Shown piece after piece: positions 30,285 through 42,399 of a DNA stretch of 64,000 bases (position 1 is its first letter; each line of letters begins with the position of its first letter). The DNA comes from Neoceratodus forsteri. Lineage: Eukaryota > Chordata > Ceratodontiformes > Ceratodontidae. The translations under genes were made by a program, and so were the position numbers. Location of the stretch: contig CM057452.1 of the NCBI GenBank assembly GCA_016271365.2, positions 832,380,001 to 832,444,000 of the forward strand, given 5' to 3'. Below the pieces are notes generated by a model. That model did no database searches. It saw only the letters and a list, made by a program, of their open reading frames with translations, and was not told the origin of the DNA.

Positions 30285-33200
30285 TCATTGATGCAGATAT
30301 AATGCATGCAGCTTACCCCATTTTTTCTGAAACAGATCCATACGGTTGCGCAAGCTTGCTACCAAATTTTCGGTATTAAGGTAGGCAGAAAGCTCAACCA
30401 ACCATTCAGCATAGGTCAGTGCCAATTGATCAGTCCAATGTCTAAGGACCAGTCTCTTAACCGCAATGGACACCAAAGCCATGTGATACCGGCGTTCCAC
30501 ACTATCTATGTTAGCGTAGTCAGCCAGAATACAGATCTCAGGGGTGAAAAAGTCTGAGAGACCTAGTAAGGGGTCCTAAGTTATCCCGAATAGAGGACCA
30601 CAAGGCACTTTACTACAAACCAGAAAATATGTAGAGAATCCCTTCACCCTGCATACATCTGGAGCAAAGAGAAAGGGAAGCTCTCTAAGTTGAAAGAGCT
30701 TTTAGGAGTATAATACATATTATTCACTATATAGTATTGGGTAAGCCTGAATCTGTCCTGAGTGTGATATTTGTGGAGGTCCTTCCAGATGCGAGACCAA
30801 TTCAGGGTGGACTCAGGAAACAGAGAAGGCCAGATACTAGAGCCCCCAACAGGTTCCAAAATTTGTAGTTTAGAAGAAAAGAGTATATTAACTAGATGGA
30901 ATGTGGTTTGGAAGCAAGGGTTATTATTTGAGAAAGGAAGGGTAGACTACTGGCTCATTAAAAAGGTGCCAAATTTCCCAGCAATGAGATGTCTCAATTG
31001 GTAAACTTTGAAAATCTTAGTATTAGGAATAGCATGTTTATCAAGTATGTCCACTGAAGGAAGGAGGGATCCTTGGTGAGAAGTGTTCCAGGTGAGCTTC
31101 TTTAATTTGTGGAAGCCACTCGGGAGTGATCATCGAGTTACCCAGCTTAATATTGGGATTAAGCATAACCGGTTGACCCAGATCCCGCCCGGGAAAAATA
31201 TTAACAAAACACAAACATTGGGAAAGGGACTTAAGGGATACGAGAATCGTACGATCAGCTATCCACTGTGAAAGTACGGGGTGGGGTATAGAAAATAGCA
31301 TAGGGATCTATCTTAGCTTCCGAGAGGATCGACTTTTCAATTTGGAGCCAAACTGGGCGAGAGGAGTCAGGGTTAGCAGGGAGCCATCTCCCTAACTTAG
31401 CAAGATGGGCCGCCCAGTGATAGAGCAAAAGGTTGGGAAGCCGAAGGCCGCTCTTATCTTTAGGAAGGGATAGTTTAAGAAACGACCGCCGCACTCCTTT
31501 CCTCGCCAGACAAAATTTGAGAACATCACATGGAACTGCTGGAAGTAAGAAACAGGCAGCCAGAGAATTAGTAAATTGAAGGGGTAGAAGATACGGGGAA
31601 GAACGTTCATTTTAATAATATTAATCCGGCCCCAGAGGGAAATAGGAAGGGTAGACCACCGCAACAAATCTTGCTGGATGAGGTTTTTAAGATCATCTAG
31701 ATTAAGCTTCTTAAGAAGAGAAGGATCCGTTGAGAAATGGATCCCTAGGTATTTAATCGATCTAGGAGACCATCTCATACCAAAGATGGTGAGATCCTGC
31801 TTATACGTATGGGTGTTTAGTGGGAAAATTTCAGATTTAGAAATATTCAGTCTATATTGACAAAGGGCACCATATTGTCTGATGATGTCCAGTGCAGATC
31901 TTAGGGAATCAGCAGGGCATTCAACATGCAGGAGTATATCATCTGCATAAGCAGAGAGAACTAGCTCCTGTTGGCGCACCAAGCAACCTTTGATGAGTGG
32001 AGAGGATTTAAGCTTAATAAGAAGGGGTTCCAAATATAAATTAAATAAAAAGGGTGAAAGAGGGCAGCCTTGCCTAGTACCGTATATAACGAAACAGCGA
32101 AGAAAAAACTCCATTACAGTATATTTTGGCCGAAGGAGAGTTATAAAAGATCTGGACCCACTTTAGGAAAGGAACCAGAAAATCCATCCTAGCCATCACA
32201 GCCCAAAGAAAGGACCAATCCACCCGGTCGAAAACCTTCTCTGCATCTAACGAAACTAGGGCCATAGGGAGTTGAGATGCCCGAGCGTACTGAGAGATGT
32301 GAGAGAGAGTTCTTAAATGGTCTGATGGGGATCTAGAATGCACAAAGCCAACCTGTTCTGGACTAAGTAAGTGAGTCCAGACTTTTTTGATCCTTTCAGC
32401 CAAGACTTTAGAGAGGATTTTCATATTGTAGTTTTGAAGAGATATGGGTCGATAGCTTGCCGGATCCGTAGGGGTTTTACCAGGCTTAGGAATTAAAATA
32501 ATGGTGGCTTTGAGAAGAGTAGAGTCTATGACACAAGAAGAGGAAAGATATTCATAAAGTTTGAGAAGTAAGGGAGCAAGATCTTTGGAGAAAACCTTAT
32601 AAAATTGGCAGGAAACCCATCTGGACCGGTGCCTTATCCGAAGTCATAGAAGCGATGACCTTCTCTATCTCACCCAGAGAGAAAGAGGCAGTCAAGATTT
32701 CTTTGTGAGGCGACAGAAGCTGAGGGATATCGATATCAGCTAAGTATGCTGTAATGTCCGAGAGGGAGGCAGGAGATAAGGGCAAACTATACAAATCCTT
32801 GTAATAATTTTCAAAAATTCGCACAATTTCTCTGGGAGAGGTTTATATGGAGCCGGTGGGCATTTGCAAGGTCGGGATTATCCTGGAACCTTCCAATGTA
32901 CGAAGGTGCAGAGCTAAAAGCCTCCCGGCCTTTTCCCCGTGATCAATGTACCTAGCTTGGGTTTTAACAAGGCAGTACTCGGCCTTTTCTTTTAGGAGGT
33001 CAGTGTATTAATTTTTAGCTGCCAAAAGGGCTTCCAAAGAGGATAGCGGAGAGGCCGGAGAGTGGGCAGCTTCTAATTCTTTGATTTTATTCATTAAGGA
33101 GAATGCCCACGCTTGCCGGGCTTTCTTCCTTGTGAGGTTAACTTAATTAGCTCTCCCTGAGATAACATTTTAAGGAACACCAGATAATATCAAATCTCGG

Positions 33201-34011
33201 GTAGAGCCAAGGTTATCCGCCAGAAAAGAGAAATCAAGGATCTTATTTTATGCCACCGTGAGGATCCTTAGTAACTGGGTATTAAACCTCCAGATAGTAT
33301 CTCGTGGAATTCAGGATCCGGAGAAACTTTAATCCAAACTATTGCATGATCAGAGAGAATGATTGGCTCAATGCCAGACTGGAGGAGGCCCGGAAGGAGA
33401 GTTTTACTAAGCAAGATATAATCTATTCTCGACCATGATCCATGGGGTTGGGAAAAAAACGAGAAGGCCCGAGAGAGGGGTTAGAGAGTCTCCAGGATCG
33501 CACAGTCCTAACATCTGTGAGAAATCATGCAAAGCCCTTGCGTGGATGTAAGGGCCGATTACTTGGGGTCCCTATCCAGAGAAGTAGAAACATTCCAGTC
33601 CCCCAGAATAAGTTGCGAGGGAAGCAGAACACTAATTTTATCAGCTAGAGTCATAAAAAATCAGGGCTTCCCAACGGGACCATAAATTGAGCCTAAGACT
33701 ACAGTGTTCCTGTTAAGAGTGCCTTTAACCAAAACAAACCTCCCATCTGGGTCCTCCACTACCAAGTCTCTCATAAACAAGACGTGCTTTTTGATGAGTA
33801 TAGCTACCCTTTACTAAAATTAGATCCACCGCCACATAAATCTGAAAGCCGGATCGAGATAACCATTTAACCTCCGCACTGTTTAGGTGGTTTCCTGAAG
33901 AAATAGTATGTCTATTTGCAGCGAGTACAATGATTAAAAACCTGAGTTCTTTTGACCTTTCCTGAGCCGCGCGACATTCCATGACGCTATTTTAATAGCA
34001 CCTGTAGCCAT
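30285..34011 (-). pseudogene. Tx1/L1-like ORF2, copy 2, multiply disrupted
   Basis: Start ATG at 34,009-34,011 (MATGAIKIASWNVARLR), with the SWNVR endonuclease motif just inside. The endonuclease part (about 33,100-34,000) is heavily broken. RT is clearer: NYDMKILSKVLAERIKKVW before 32,424, PEQVGFVHSRS, VSLDAEKVFDRVDW, GTRQGCPLSPFLFNLYLEP near 32,040-32,100, the intact catalytic SAYADDIL near 31,940-31,965, SIKYLGIHFSTDP, LPISLWGRINIIKMNVLPRI. The C-terminus includes YHTQDRFRLTQYYIVNN and ends ...FQKKWGKLHALYLHQ at 30,285. The sequence parallels copy 1 throughout, with independent stops and frameshifts. Confidence 0.92.
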
Positions 34012-35072
34012 TTTAAAAACAATGTGAAAGGGGGGCAGGTACTAAGACATCCAGAAGTGAAACAGAGATAAAGGCACACTTGAACCCCAAAATCCCATCC
34101 CCCTGCAGCCTGCCAAGAAATATCCATTAAGGGTAGCAACAATCTGAAAAGATTAACCACATTTAAGATACAGTCATACAAATATGAGACTTGGCAGGCC
34201 AACTCCTCCCCCCCCCAGATGCCCTCCCTAAACCCAACTAAACAACTATGTACAACATGGTACCAGAACTGGGAAACGTCAGGATCAACATGAAAGATCC
34301 AGAGTTCTGGAAACCACTCCCCCAGTGCGAATCCAGAACATCCCAACACACAGGGACCAGCTGAAAGAAGGAGATGTCTGGAGTCTGTCCCACTGGAAAG
34401 GAAATCATTCCTAACCCACACAAGAAAACCCAGCAGGAACCCTGCTGATGGGTCTGGATTGGCGAAACCCCCTTCCATAGGCTCGCGACTCAGCTACCTC
34501 GAGAAGCAGGGTCCAGGAATCGCCCCCCCCACCAACCAACTGCCTATTCTACAAAAGACACTATAACAGCTAGCGATCCATTTGGTTACAACTCCTCTCC
34601 ATTTAAATACAAGAAAGGAAAACATCCAAAAGAGAGGTTTCACTACTCACCCCCTGGAGTAGACAGGAAAAGGGGAGCACCAAAACGAGCAGGATAAGCC
34701 ATAGAGTTGGAGGCTTATCATCAACCAGATCGCTATTGTTTCCGGGGGGCGCTATATGGTGACAGGACCAAACAGGGTCCTGCACCTAAAACCGGTACCC
34801 CTGGGAATCTCCACCCTGATACACAGTTCCGGGAAGAGACCGAAGGTCCCGCTATCGTGGCCTAATTTGACCCCTGCTCAGCCTGCTAGGATCTCGCACA
34901 AAGCAAAAACCTGAGAATTGGCCAAGGCAGGTAAGGGCATCAGGAATCAGCCAGGGGAAAAGGTAGCAGGGGGACCGGGATGCATACCAAAGGAGATCAA
35001 TAAAAAACAAAAGATCTTTTAGAAACTAAGTGAAATCAAAACACCCCACAGACATAATGTCCATTACACATT
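34012..35072 (-). other. Inter-ORF spacer of Tx1/L1 copy 2
   Basis: 1.06 kb between ORF1 and ORF2. It contains a 163-codon open frame on the minus strand (33,987-34,478) that overlaps the ORF2 start in another frame. I find no similarity between it and the open frames of the copy 1 spacer, so I do not call it a gene. The last bases before the ORF2 ATG (tttttaaa) match copy 1. Confidence 0.7.
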
Positions 35073-35934
35073 TCAACCATTTAACTTGAAAAGATCGGGA
35101 AGCCTGGTGGCAAGGTCTTTGTGGGCCGCATCTGGAGAGTCAAAACTGTGGGTAGTACTGCCAACGGAGACCTTGAGGGTAGTGGGATACACCATCCTGA
35201 AAGGAATGGATGCGGCAATCAGTTTCTGGACTGTTGGTGGAAAGCGGCCCTTTTCATTCTCATTTCCTTGGGGAGATCCTGGGCGACAAGTAGTTTAGCT
35301 GACCCCCATGTAATCACCTGCAGCTCTCGGGATTTACTGAAAACATGATGTCTCTCAGTATAGCTCAGGAATTTTATAATTATAGGTCGTGGGGGAGAGC
35401 CGGGTGGTGGTCGAGGCCTCAACGACCTGTGTGCCCTCTCAAGGTGGTAGCTTGGGTTGATCGGTGAGGGACCAACTATTTTAGTAAGAAACCGCTGCAG
35501 AAAAGCCATCAGATCCGGCCTCTTCCAACTCCGCAGGCCCAAGATGAGAGGTTATTTCTTGGTTGCGCCTCCAGGTCCTCAGTTTTCAGTTGGAGTTGCC
35601 GCACCTGTTGGGCCAGCCCAGACGCCTCTGCTTCAGCCTTCGCCCTCCACTGCTCCAAGGAAAAGATCCTGGCCTCCGAATCCGACACCCTCATGGTAAG
35701 GGAAGAGAGGTCCCCCCATAGCGATTTCAACTCAGCTGTGATGTCCTGGAGGATACTCCTTATTGGGGCCAGCTCCTGCATAAATTTATCCTCTGTAAGG
35801 AGACCTGACGGCTGAGACTTGTCTCCGATTTTCTCAGACCCCGTACCCGCCTGGTTCCACGACTTCTTGGGTAATTTTTCGGGAGTCATGAGCGGCGTGT
35901 GCTTGATCGCGGCCTGTTTTTTATCCACCTCCAT
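35073..35934 (-). pseudogene. Tx1/L1-like ORF1, copy 2, frameshifted
   Basis: Starts MEVDKKQAAIKHTPLM at 35,934, continues KFMQELAPIRSILQDITAEL with a coiled coil up to LQLKTEDLEAQ. A shift near 35,520-35,545 damages the RRM opening (compare RNNLLILGLPE in copy 1). The second part reads RPDLMAFLQRFLTKIVG, AHRSLRPRPPPGSPPRP, IIIKFLSYTERHHVF, AQDLPKEM. After another shift near 35,225 the C-terminus reads IPFRMVYPTTLKVSVGS and ends PDLFKLNG at 35,073-35,075. Length and domain order match copy 1; the first codons define the family's ORF1 start. Confidence 0.9.
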
Positions 35935-36124
35935 CTCCTCGCAGAATCAAGAGAGCTAGCAGGATTCACACCCGAGGGTCAATAGTCAGAGCGTGGGCGA
36001 TCTAATAGTGGCGATCTGGCTAAATTAGTGGTCCAAGGATTGCAGATTATGACAGTTAGGACGGTTGGAGGAGAGAGCTCTAAGCCCCTGCTGCCGTTCA
36101 GCAAGCTGCCATCATGTGACTCTC

Positions 36125-36135
36125 TTCATGTCATG
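36125..36135 (+). repeat. Target-site duplication, right copy (Tx1/L1 copy 2)
   Basis: ttcatgtcatg, identical to 29,883-29,893. Family B 3' UTR sequence continues directly after it. Confidence 0.9.
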
Positions 36136-36359
36136 TTTTGTACTGTATCCTCCTGGGTCGTGCCTGAAAATAGTAATTGCTATGGCTAGTGCACTTACCC
36201 GGTAAACAAAAACTAAATAAAATAAAATAAATAAATAAATCAAATTAGGAAGGAAATGACAAAGTTGGGCAGCAAAAGGAGGAAACTGTGGTGGGAGGGA
36301 AGAAACCAGGGAAAGGTCGAACAATGAAATAGAGGGCAGACAGCAACACATGGCAGGCC

Positions 36360-39046
36360 ATGTATACAAACATCTGCAGTCTGGGGAATAAAATCCCAGA
36401 CCTAGTGGCCTTGATGGCCGAGACTGACCTGGACATAATGGCAATAACAGAGACATGGTACATTGAAAAACATAGTTGGGAGGTAAGTGTACCAGATTAT
36501 GCACTGTTCAGAAGGGATAGGGAGGCCAAAAAGGGTGAGGAGTGGCCCTGTATGGCAAGGAAGACATAAAAGCAGTGGCAGTGTAGGGTAGGCAGGAGAG
36601 GCCAAGGTGCTGTAGGTCACCCTTGAGCCAGGCAATGGCACAGCAATTCAAGCAGGGGTTATCTACAGACCCCAGACAAAGGGGGGAGAGGGGGATAGGG
36701 TTATAATAGATGAAATGTATGAGATGGCAGCAAAAGGAGAGGTGCTAGTAATGGGTGACTTCAACATACCTGATGTGGATTGGTCCATCCCAGCGGCAAC
36801 CACAGCCAGGAGTAGAGACATCCTGGACTCCCTGCAGGAGGCAGGCCTCAGGCAGTTAGTGAAAGAATGCACGAGGGACATAGCAATCCTGGATTTAGTC
36901 CTCACCAATGGGGACAGAATCACAGAAGTCCAGGTGGAATGTTACCTCAGGACCAGTGACCACTACACGGTGTGGTTCAACATAGGCACAGGATCGCAGT
37001 CCAACCACACAAAAGCAAGGGTTTTGGACTTCAGGATGGCAGACTTTGCAAGGATGGGTATTGCTATCAAGGAAGCCCTGGAAAGGGGAGGGGCAGGAAG
37101 GGGGGTTGAGGAGCAGTGTGCTAATATCAAAGGGGCAATAGTGGAGGTAACCAGCCAGTGCATTAAACTCAGAAACAAAGGGAGTAAAAGAAATGAACCA
37201 CTATGTTTCTCAAGGGAGGTAGCAGGAAAGGTTAAGGCCAAGAGGATGGTATCAAGAAAGTATAAAGGAACTCAGAGGGAGAGGATAGAGTGATGTACCT
37301 GAATTGTCTGAAGGAAGCAGGGAAAGCTGTTAGGGGCATAAAAGTGCAAACTGAGGAAAGGTTAGCACAGACAGTGAAAAGAGGGGATAAGACATTCTAT
37401 AGATACATCAGTGAAATAAAGAAGGGGGGGATTGTAAGGTTCAGAGGGGAGGAGGGGAGTGTGTGGAGGGGGAATAGGAAAAGGCATTCATACTGAACAA
37501 ATACTTCTGTTCAGTATTTACTCTGGAAGGGGAGAGACAAGAGCCGATGCTAAGCATCAAAAACAAGGCCAAGGGGGAGGTGGCACCAGTCCATTTACAG
37601 TAGACAGAGTCCTAGATGAACTCACTAAATGAAAGGTAGACAAAGCAATGGGACCAGATGGGCTACATCCCAGAATATTGAGGAAACTAAGGATGGAGCT
37701 AGCAGCACCACTGGCAGCCACATTTAGTGAGTTACTCTTTGGGACGAGGGCAAATGTAGTCCCCCTGAACAAAAGTTGTAGCAGGGAGGTGGCAGCGAAC
37801 TACAGGCCAGTCAGTCTCACCTTGATAGTAGGAAAAATAATGGAGGCATTGCTCAAGTAGAGAATTGTAAAACACTTGGAATCCATGGATGAGCAGGAGC
37901 ACAGGCAGCATGGATTCACTGCAGGAAGATAATTTCAAACAAATCTGATAGATTTTTTTTGACTGGGTGACAAGGGGGGAGGACCCGGGGGGAGGGAGTC
38001 GATGTCACCCACCTTGATTTCAGCAAGGCTTTCAACACCATTCCACATGGGAGACTGTTGAACAAATTGAGAAGCCTGGTCATGGGGCACACGATGACAA
38101 ACTGGGTTAGAAGCTGGTTAGAGGATAGAAAGCAGAAGGTGGTGGTAAATGGGATCCAGTCTGAGGAAAGGGGAGTGACCAGTGGGCACCTCAGGGATCA
38201 GTCCTGGGGCCAGTCCTGTTCAATACCTTTATTAGTGATATTGCACAGGGTCTGGAAGGGAAGGTTTGCCTGTTTGCAGAGGAACTCAAGATCTGCAATA
38301 GGGTAGACACTCCTGATGGGGTGAAGAGAATGAGGGGGGACCTAGAGAAACTGGAAAAATGGTCCGAAGAGTGGCAACTAAGGTTTAATGCAAAGAAATG
38401 TAAGATCATGCACCTGGGCTGCAGAAACCCTGGGGAGAGCTACAGGATGGGGAGGGGAGGGAGTTACAGATAGTCACAAGGGAGGAAGGAGATTTGGGGA
38501 TTATTATATCAGATGACCTAAAGGTAACCAAGCAGTGTATGAAGGCGGTAGGGAAGGCCAGTGGCATGTTGTGGTGCATAGGAAGGGGTATCACTAGTAG
38601 AAGAAAGGAGACGGTGATACATTTATACAAAACACTGGTTGAGGCCTCATCTGGAATACCGTGTACAGTTCTGGAGACTGTATCTTCAAAAGGACATAGA
38701 CAGAGTGGAGGCAGTTCAGGGAAGAGCAACAAAGATGGTGCAGGGCCTACACCAGAAGAATATGGGGAGAAACTTAAGGACCTCAATATGTACACACTGG
38801 AAGAACGGGGGGAATATGATAGAAACTTTCAAGTATGTTAAAGGCATAAACATTGTGCAAGGGGGCAACACCTTTAAATATAAGAGGAGGACAAGAACAA
38901 GGGGGCATGAGATGAGATTAGAGGGGGTCAGGATAAGGGGAAATGCAAGGAAGTTCCTTTTCACAGAAAGGGTGGTGGATACATGGAATGACCTATCCCT
39001 GGAGGTTGTGGGAGCATTCGTAGTGAGGGTATTTAAACATGAATGA
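36360..39046 (+). pseudogene. CR1 ORF2 of the outer CR1, disrupted, catalytic site altered
   Basis: Starts near MYTNICSLGNKIPDL (36,360), then DIMAITETWY and YALFRRDRE. After breaks, the open stretch 36,715-37,293 holds VLVMGDFNIPDVDW (GDFN), AILDLVLTNGD, RTSDHYTVWF and DFRMADFARMG. RT: MGPDGLHPRILRKL, NYRPVSLTLIVGKIME, THLDFSKAFNTIPH, NWVRSWLEDRKQKVVVNG, and PQGSVLGPVLFN after a one-base loss near 38,185. At 38,273-38,284 the catalytic FADD reads FAEE, so both Asp codons are changed. The C-terminus (KYVKGINIVQGG, LFTERVVDTWNDLSLEVV) ends at 39,046. Inactive. Confidence 0.9.
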
Positions 39047-39199
39047 GACAGTCATAAGGGAACTCTAGAGGTGGGGAAGAGAGGCTAAAGCTGATGACTG
39101 CATAGGGAAATCGGCTGCCAACTAAGGTAGAAAAATGGGGCAGACTTTTGGGCCTGGCTGTCCTTATCTGCTGACAATCTCTGTTTCTATGTTTCTATT

Positions 39200-39990
39200 A
39201 AAAAGCCAATAATGGAGTATAAGTATAGTGAAAACATTTGGGAATCCCAAGACTGCGATGTGGTTATGTTAGTCTACATCAACTCTATGGGCAATAGCAT
39301 CTACAAGTCTAAACTTCACTTCTTTACAGACGATTTGGTGCTGTACACCTCTAAACCCTTCTTACGTGAAGCGTGTGTTGAGCTGCAGTCTGACTTCAAT
39401 CAGCTGCAATGCAATCTTGCTTGCTCCAAACTGTTACTCAATGTAAAGAAGACTAAGGTCATGTATTTTACTTCCGCCCACCCGACTGCATCCTTAAACA
39501 GACAGTACATACCCCTACCCATCACAACCATCTGTGGTGACACCCTGGATGTTGTGGATCACTTTAAGTACCAAGGAGTCTGGCTGGACAACAAACTATC
39601 ATTCGGCATTCACATTGATTGCCTTACAAAGAAACTGAAAGCAAGGCTGGGATTTTTTTTTTTAAAGAACAAATCTCTCTTCACAATGAGCATCAGATGA
39701 AGATTGGTGCAAGCCACCCTCCTCCTTCTGTTAGATTATGGAGATATCATGTATAACTGTAGTTCTGTGATGAATATCCACAAACTCGACACTCTTTACC
39801 ATCGTGCACTGCGCTTCATAACAGACGCACATCACAGGACTCACCATTGTGACCTCTACCAAGCAGTAGGCTGGATATCCCCATCAACAAGATGGATGAT
39901 TCATATTGGTACATGGACAATGAAAATTCTGTGGGACAAACTGCCACAGCACATCTGTTCACTTGTGCACAGGTCACATAGCAAATAGTC
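39200..39990 (+). pseudogene. Rex1-type LINE RT fragment
   Basis: Reads INSMGNSIYKSKLHFFTDDLVLYT (catalytic TDD at about 39,328-39,336), LLLNVKKTKVMYF, VVDHFKYQGVWLDNKLSFGIHI, and after one in-frame TGA (39,698-39,700; probably a CGA before) LVQATLLLLLDYGDIMY, LDTLYHRALRFITDA, HHCDLYQAVGW. The lineup, especially the catalytic block preceded by NS-GN and the LDYGD...HRALRFIT block, is typical of Rex1 elements. Only the RT C-terminal half remains, directly after the CR1 octamer tail. Confidence 0.85.
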
Positions 39991-40009
39991 CTTGCAGAAA
40001 TCTGAGCTC

Positions 40010-41000
40010 ATTCTTCTGGACGTGCCTAGAATATGTACTAATCATGGCAGAGGTGCTATTAGCTTAGTTATTTCATCAGTTTGGAACAAAATACAATCTG
40101 CACTAAGACTTACCGAGCTTTGAACTGTTTTAAGACATTGGCTATGAAAGTCTTTAGTGTGGCATGCCACTGCCAAAAGGGCTAATCACCCTTCCATGTA
40201 TACCCACCTGTCCTCCAGCCACCTGCTAACAGGTTCCCAACCCTACCCCTTGTTTTATCCACCCGCTACCTTGACCCCTCTCCTTTACCCCTTTACCTCA
40301 GCCCACCCCAGCTTACTGGATATCTGGTCTATGTGCCTCATGGCTCTGTTATTACTTGCATTACAAGCAGATGACTCACACCATTGTATGCTCCTATATC
40401 AGTTTTCTCCTACTGTACTGTGCAACTTTTGCCTTGTGTCATTGATTGTTTGCTGTCTGAACTTAGCTTCCTGCACTTGCATTATGCTACTTATGTTAGC
40501 ACTTTTTGTGACATATGTCTTGCCTGTAATTCTATTGTATATGGCTCTGGACCCTTGTATGTTGTACTTCTTTGCCTAGTATCACGATACTCCCTCGGTC
40601 CTAACTGCCATTAGTGTGATGCTGTTGCCTTGTATCTCCTGCTTGTAACGTGATGTTGTTGCCTTGTAACCCCTGCCTGTATACACTGTATGTTTTATTG
40701 CCTGTCCACCAGGAACTCCTTGTGAATGAGTTTGCTCAATGGAGTTTTCATGCAAAAAACTTGAAACGTGAACTAGTCTTTGGAATCCCATAGAAAAAGG
40801 GCGAGACAGATACAAAATTGTTGAAATCAATCTGTAACCTTTTTGCCAATATTATGAACATTTGTGAAATTGTTAAAATCAGTCTGTAGACTTTTTGCTA
40901 ATATTACAAACATTACATTAGGAAAAAATGGAATCAAAGAAGCATGTAGGATACAATCAGACACAGCTGATTCATAAGCTAACATTAAAGTCTGGAATAT
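40010..41000 (+). other. Probable 3' region of the Rex1-type fragment and unassigned DNA
   Basis: Up to about 40,150 the sequence still resembles the end of a LINE ORF2 (rISLVISSVWNK-type ending). The following 600 bp, pyrimidine-rich with gttgccttgta repeats near 40,620-40,670, may be its 3' UTR. No other gene signature is visible. Confidence 0.45.
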
Positions 41001-42399
41001 TGCTTTTGTGAGAAGACTGATAATTGAATGAGAAAAATTAGATGTCTGAGGGATAGCACTGACTGATTGGGGTCAGCTGATTAAACAATGCCCATTGAAA
41101 TGTGGCTGAAATGATACACATACAGGGGCCACTAACAAACAAACAAACAAAAACCATCACTGGTAAATCAGACCCCTTCTGCTGTTGCATTGAGAAGCCC
41201 TTAGTAAGAAACAAGCCTGACAAGATCAATACATCAAGAATAGGAACTGTGAGAACTTGGGCCTAAAGATTATGACCTGTAACATTGCAAGATTATAAAA
41301 TGGGCATGACATTTCCTTAACTCTGATTGGCTGGAACAGGTTTCCAGCCATGTCCTTATCAGTGAATAACTTTACAATTGGCACTTCATGTGCTAACCGG
41401 AATGCACCACACCATAAACTCAATGCATGGCACCACTCCTGCTGCAGCTCTTCAGCTGCCATCCAAGGGGACCTGAACAGCTGCACCAGGAGACTGGTGC
41501 ACCAGGAGAGAAACCACGAAAATGTCACTCTGTGTCAAGGTCCCTCTTCCTGCACAAGTCCCCCCCCCCATTTCCTCCAGGACATAAAAGTATGCAGACT
41601 TGCTAGCTGTTTTTTTTTTTTTTTTTGCGGCCCTTGCCGGTATAGATTAATGTCTGCCTCCCAGCATTTCAAAGCATGCTGAGGGACTGGATGATGGTTC
41701 GGAAGATCATAACATCATTGGTCCGTTTCACTTTCCAGCAACCTCACTCTCCTTCTCCCAGCCACCCCTCCACATCCATGACAGGACACAATTCACAGCA
41801 CCATACAGCAGAAGTTACTTGTAGTTTATTAACCACAAAGCAGAAACTGGTCAGTACGGTGGCTGCTATGGGACATGCTCGCTCACAATCTAGCGGGCTG
41901 GTGGCTGCAGGTAAAAAACAAACTGTTAAGAAACATGAAGTAAATAAAAAAAACCAAAACAATAAATGAAATGTTGGGGGAGAAACAGAGTTGGGAGGAG
42001 TGGCTGATAGGCAGTAAAAGTACAAAACCCGACCTGGTGCATTCTTTACACTGAGCTTTGTTTAGACTAACAGGCACCACATGGAAACTGCTCTGTAGAG
42101 CACCCGATGACGGAGATGGTGGCTCACAGTCAAGCTGGCCAGTTGTTACAAACAACTGAGAAACAAAGCTTCACGTAAAGTAAATAAAACAAATCCGATG
42201 CGTTTCTTACAGGAGAGACAGACACCAATGTCCTGTTGTGGCTGAATGATATATAGACTGCAAGTTTACAGTACAGATGGCCATTTTCTGCCTTCTGCAT
42301 ATAAAGCACTTTTAGCATATATTTAAATCTTTTTTTTTACATGTGTCGAGACATAACGACACTCATTGCGGTGTTACTGCTTGCTTAAAGGATAAACTG
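41001..42399. other. Unassigned DNA with a T18 run
   Basis: No recognisable coding region. A (t)18 run at about 41,610-41,627, followed by gcggcccttgccggtatagattaatg, could be the reversed A-tail of a small minus-strand retroposon, but I see no target-site duplication. Two similar blocks ending gaagtaaataaa / aaagtaaataaa (near 41,940 and 42,180) hint at an old local duplication. Confidence 0.4.

Larger units (their letters stand above)
29894..36120 (-). mobile_element. Full-length Tx1/L1-like LINE, copy 2 (antisense)
   Basis: About 6.2 kb on the minus strand, inserted in the 3' UTR of the family B element. Its 5' end reads gtcacatgatggcag..., matching copy 1. Its 3' end has an AATAAA (29,916-29,921 in reverse) and an A-tail. 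An 11-bp target duplication flanks it, with four extra bases (tctc, 36,121-36,124) between the 5' end and the duplication. Order: ORF1, 1.06-kb spacer, ORF2, G-rich 3' UTR. It is clearly the same family as copy 1. Confidence 0.95.
26462..36239 (+). mobile_element. Rex1-like LINE (family B), near full length, carrying Tx1 copy 2
   Basis: Family B coding sequence runs 26,512-29,493. Its 3' UTR is interrupted at 29,893 and continues from about 36,125 to the (aaat)n tail at 36,212-36,239. The host CR1 motif aaatcagatagg (26,450-26,461) resembles aaatcaaattagg just after the tail (36,238-36,250), suggesting a diverged target-site duplication. The 3' end matches the family B copies at 24.6 kb and 60.0 kb. 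Assignment to Rex1 rather than another CR1-superfamily clade is tentative. Confidence 0.85.
25690..39198 (+). mobile_element. Composite CR1 carrying two further nested LINEs
   Basis: CR1 sequence runs 25,690-26,461 (ORF1 esterase region) and resumes at about 36,240-39,198 (ORF2 and 3' end with ctgtttctatgtttctatt). Between them is a Rex1-like family B element, which itself contains Tx1/L1 copy 2 on the opposite strand. A separate 5'-truncated CR1 tail also sits inside the ORF1 part. Removing the inserts restores a colinear CR1 of about 3.7 kb. The 5' end is uncertain. Confidence 0.9.

Noticed and set aside
33987..34478. 163-codon minus-strand frame upstream of ORF2 in Tx1/L1 copy 2
   Set aside because: It overlaps the ORF2 start in another frame, and no matching product is visible in copy 1, so it does not look like a conserved ORF. 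Kept only as part of the spacer finding.
36205..36240. (aaat)n run considered as a free-standing microsatellite
   Set aside because: It is the 3' tail of the Rex1-like element; the same tail ends the other family B copy at 60,060.
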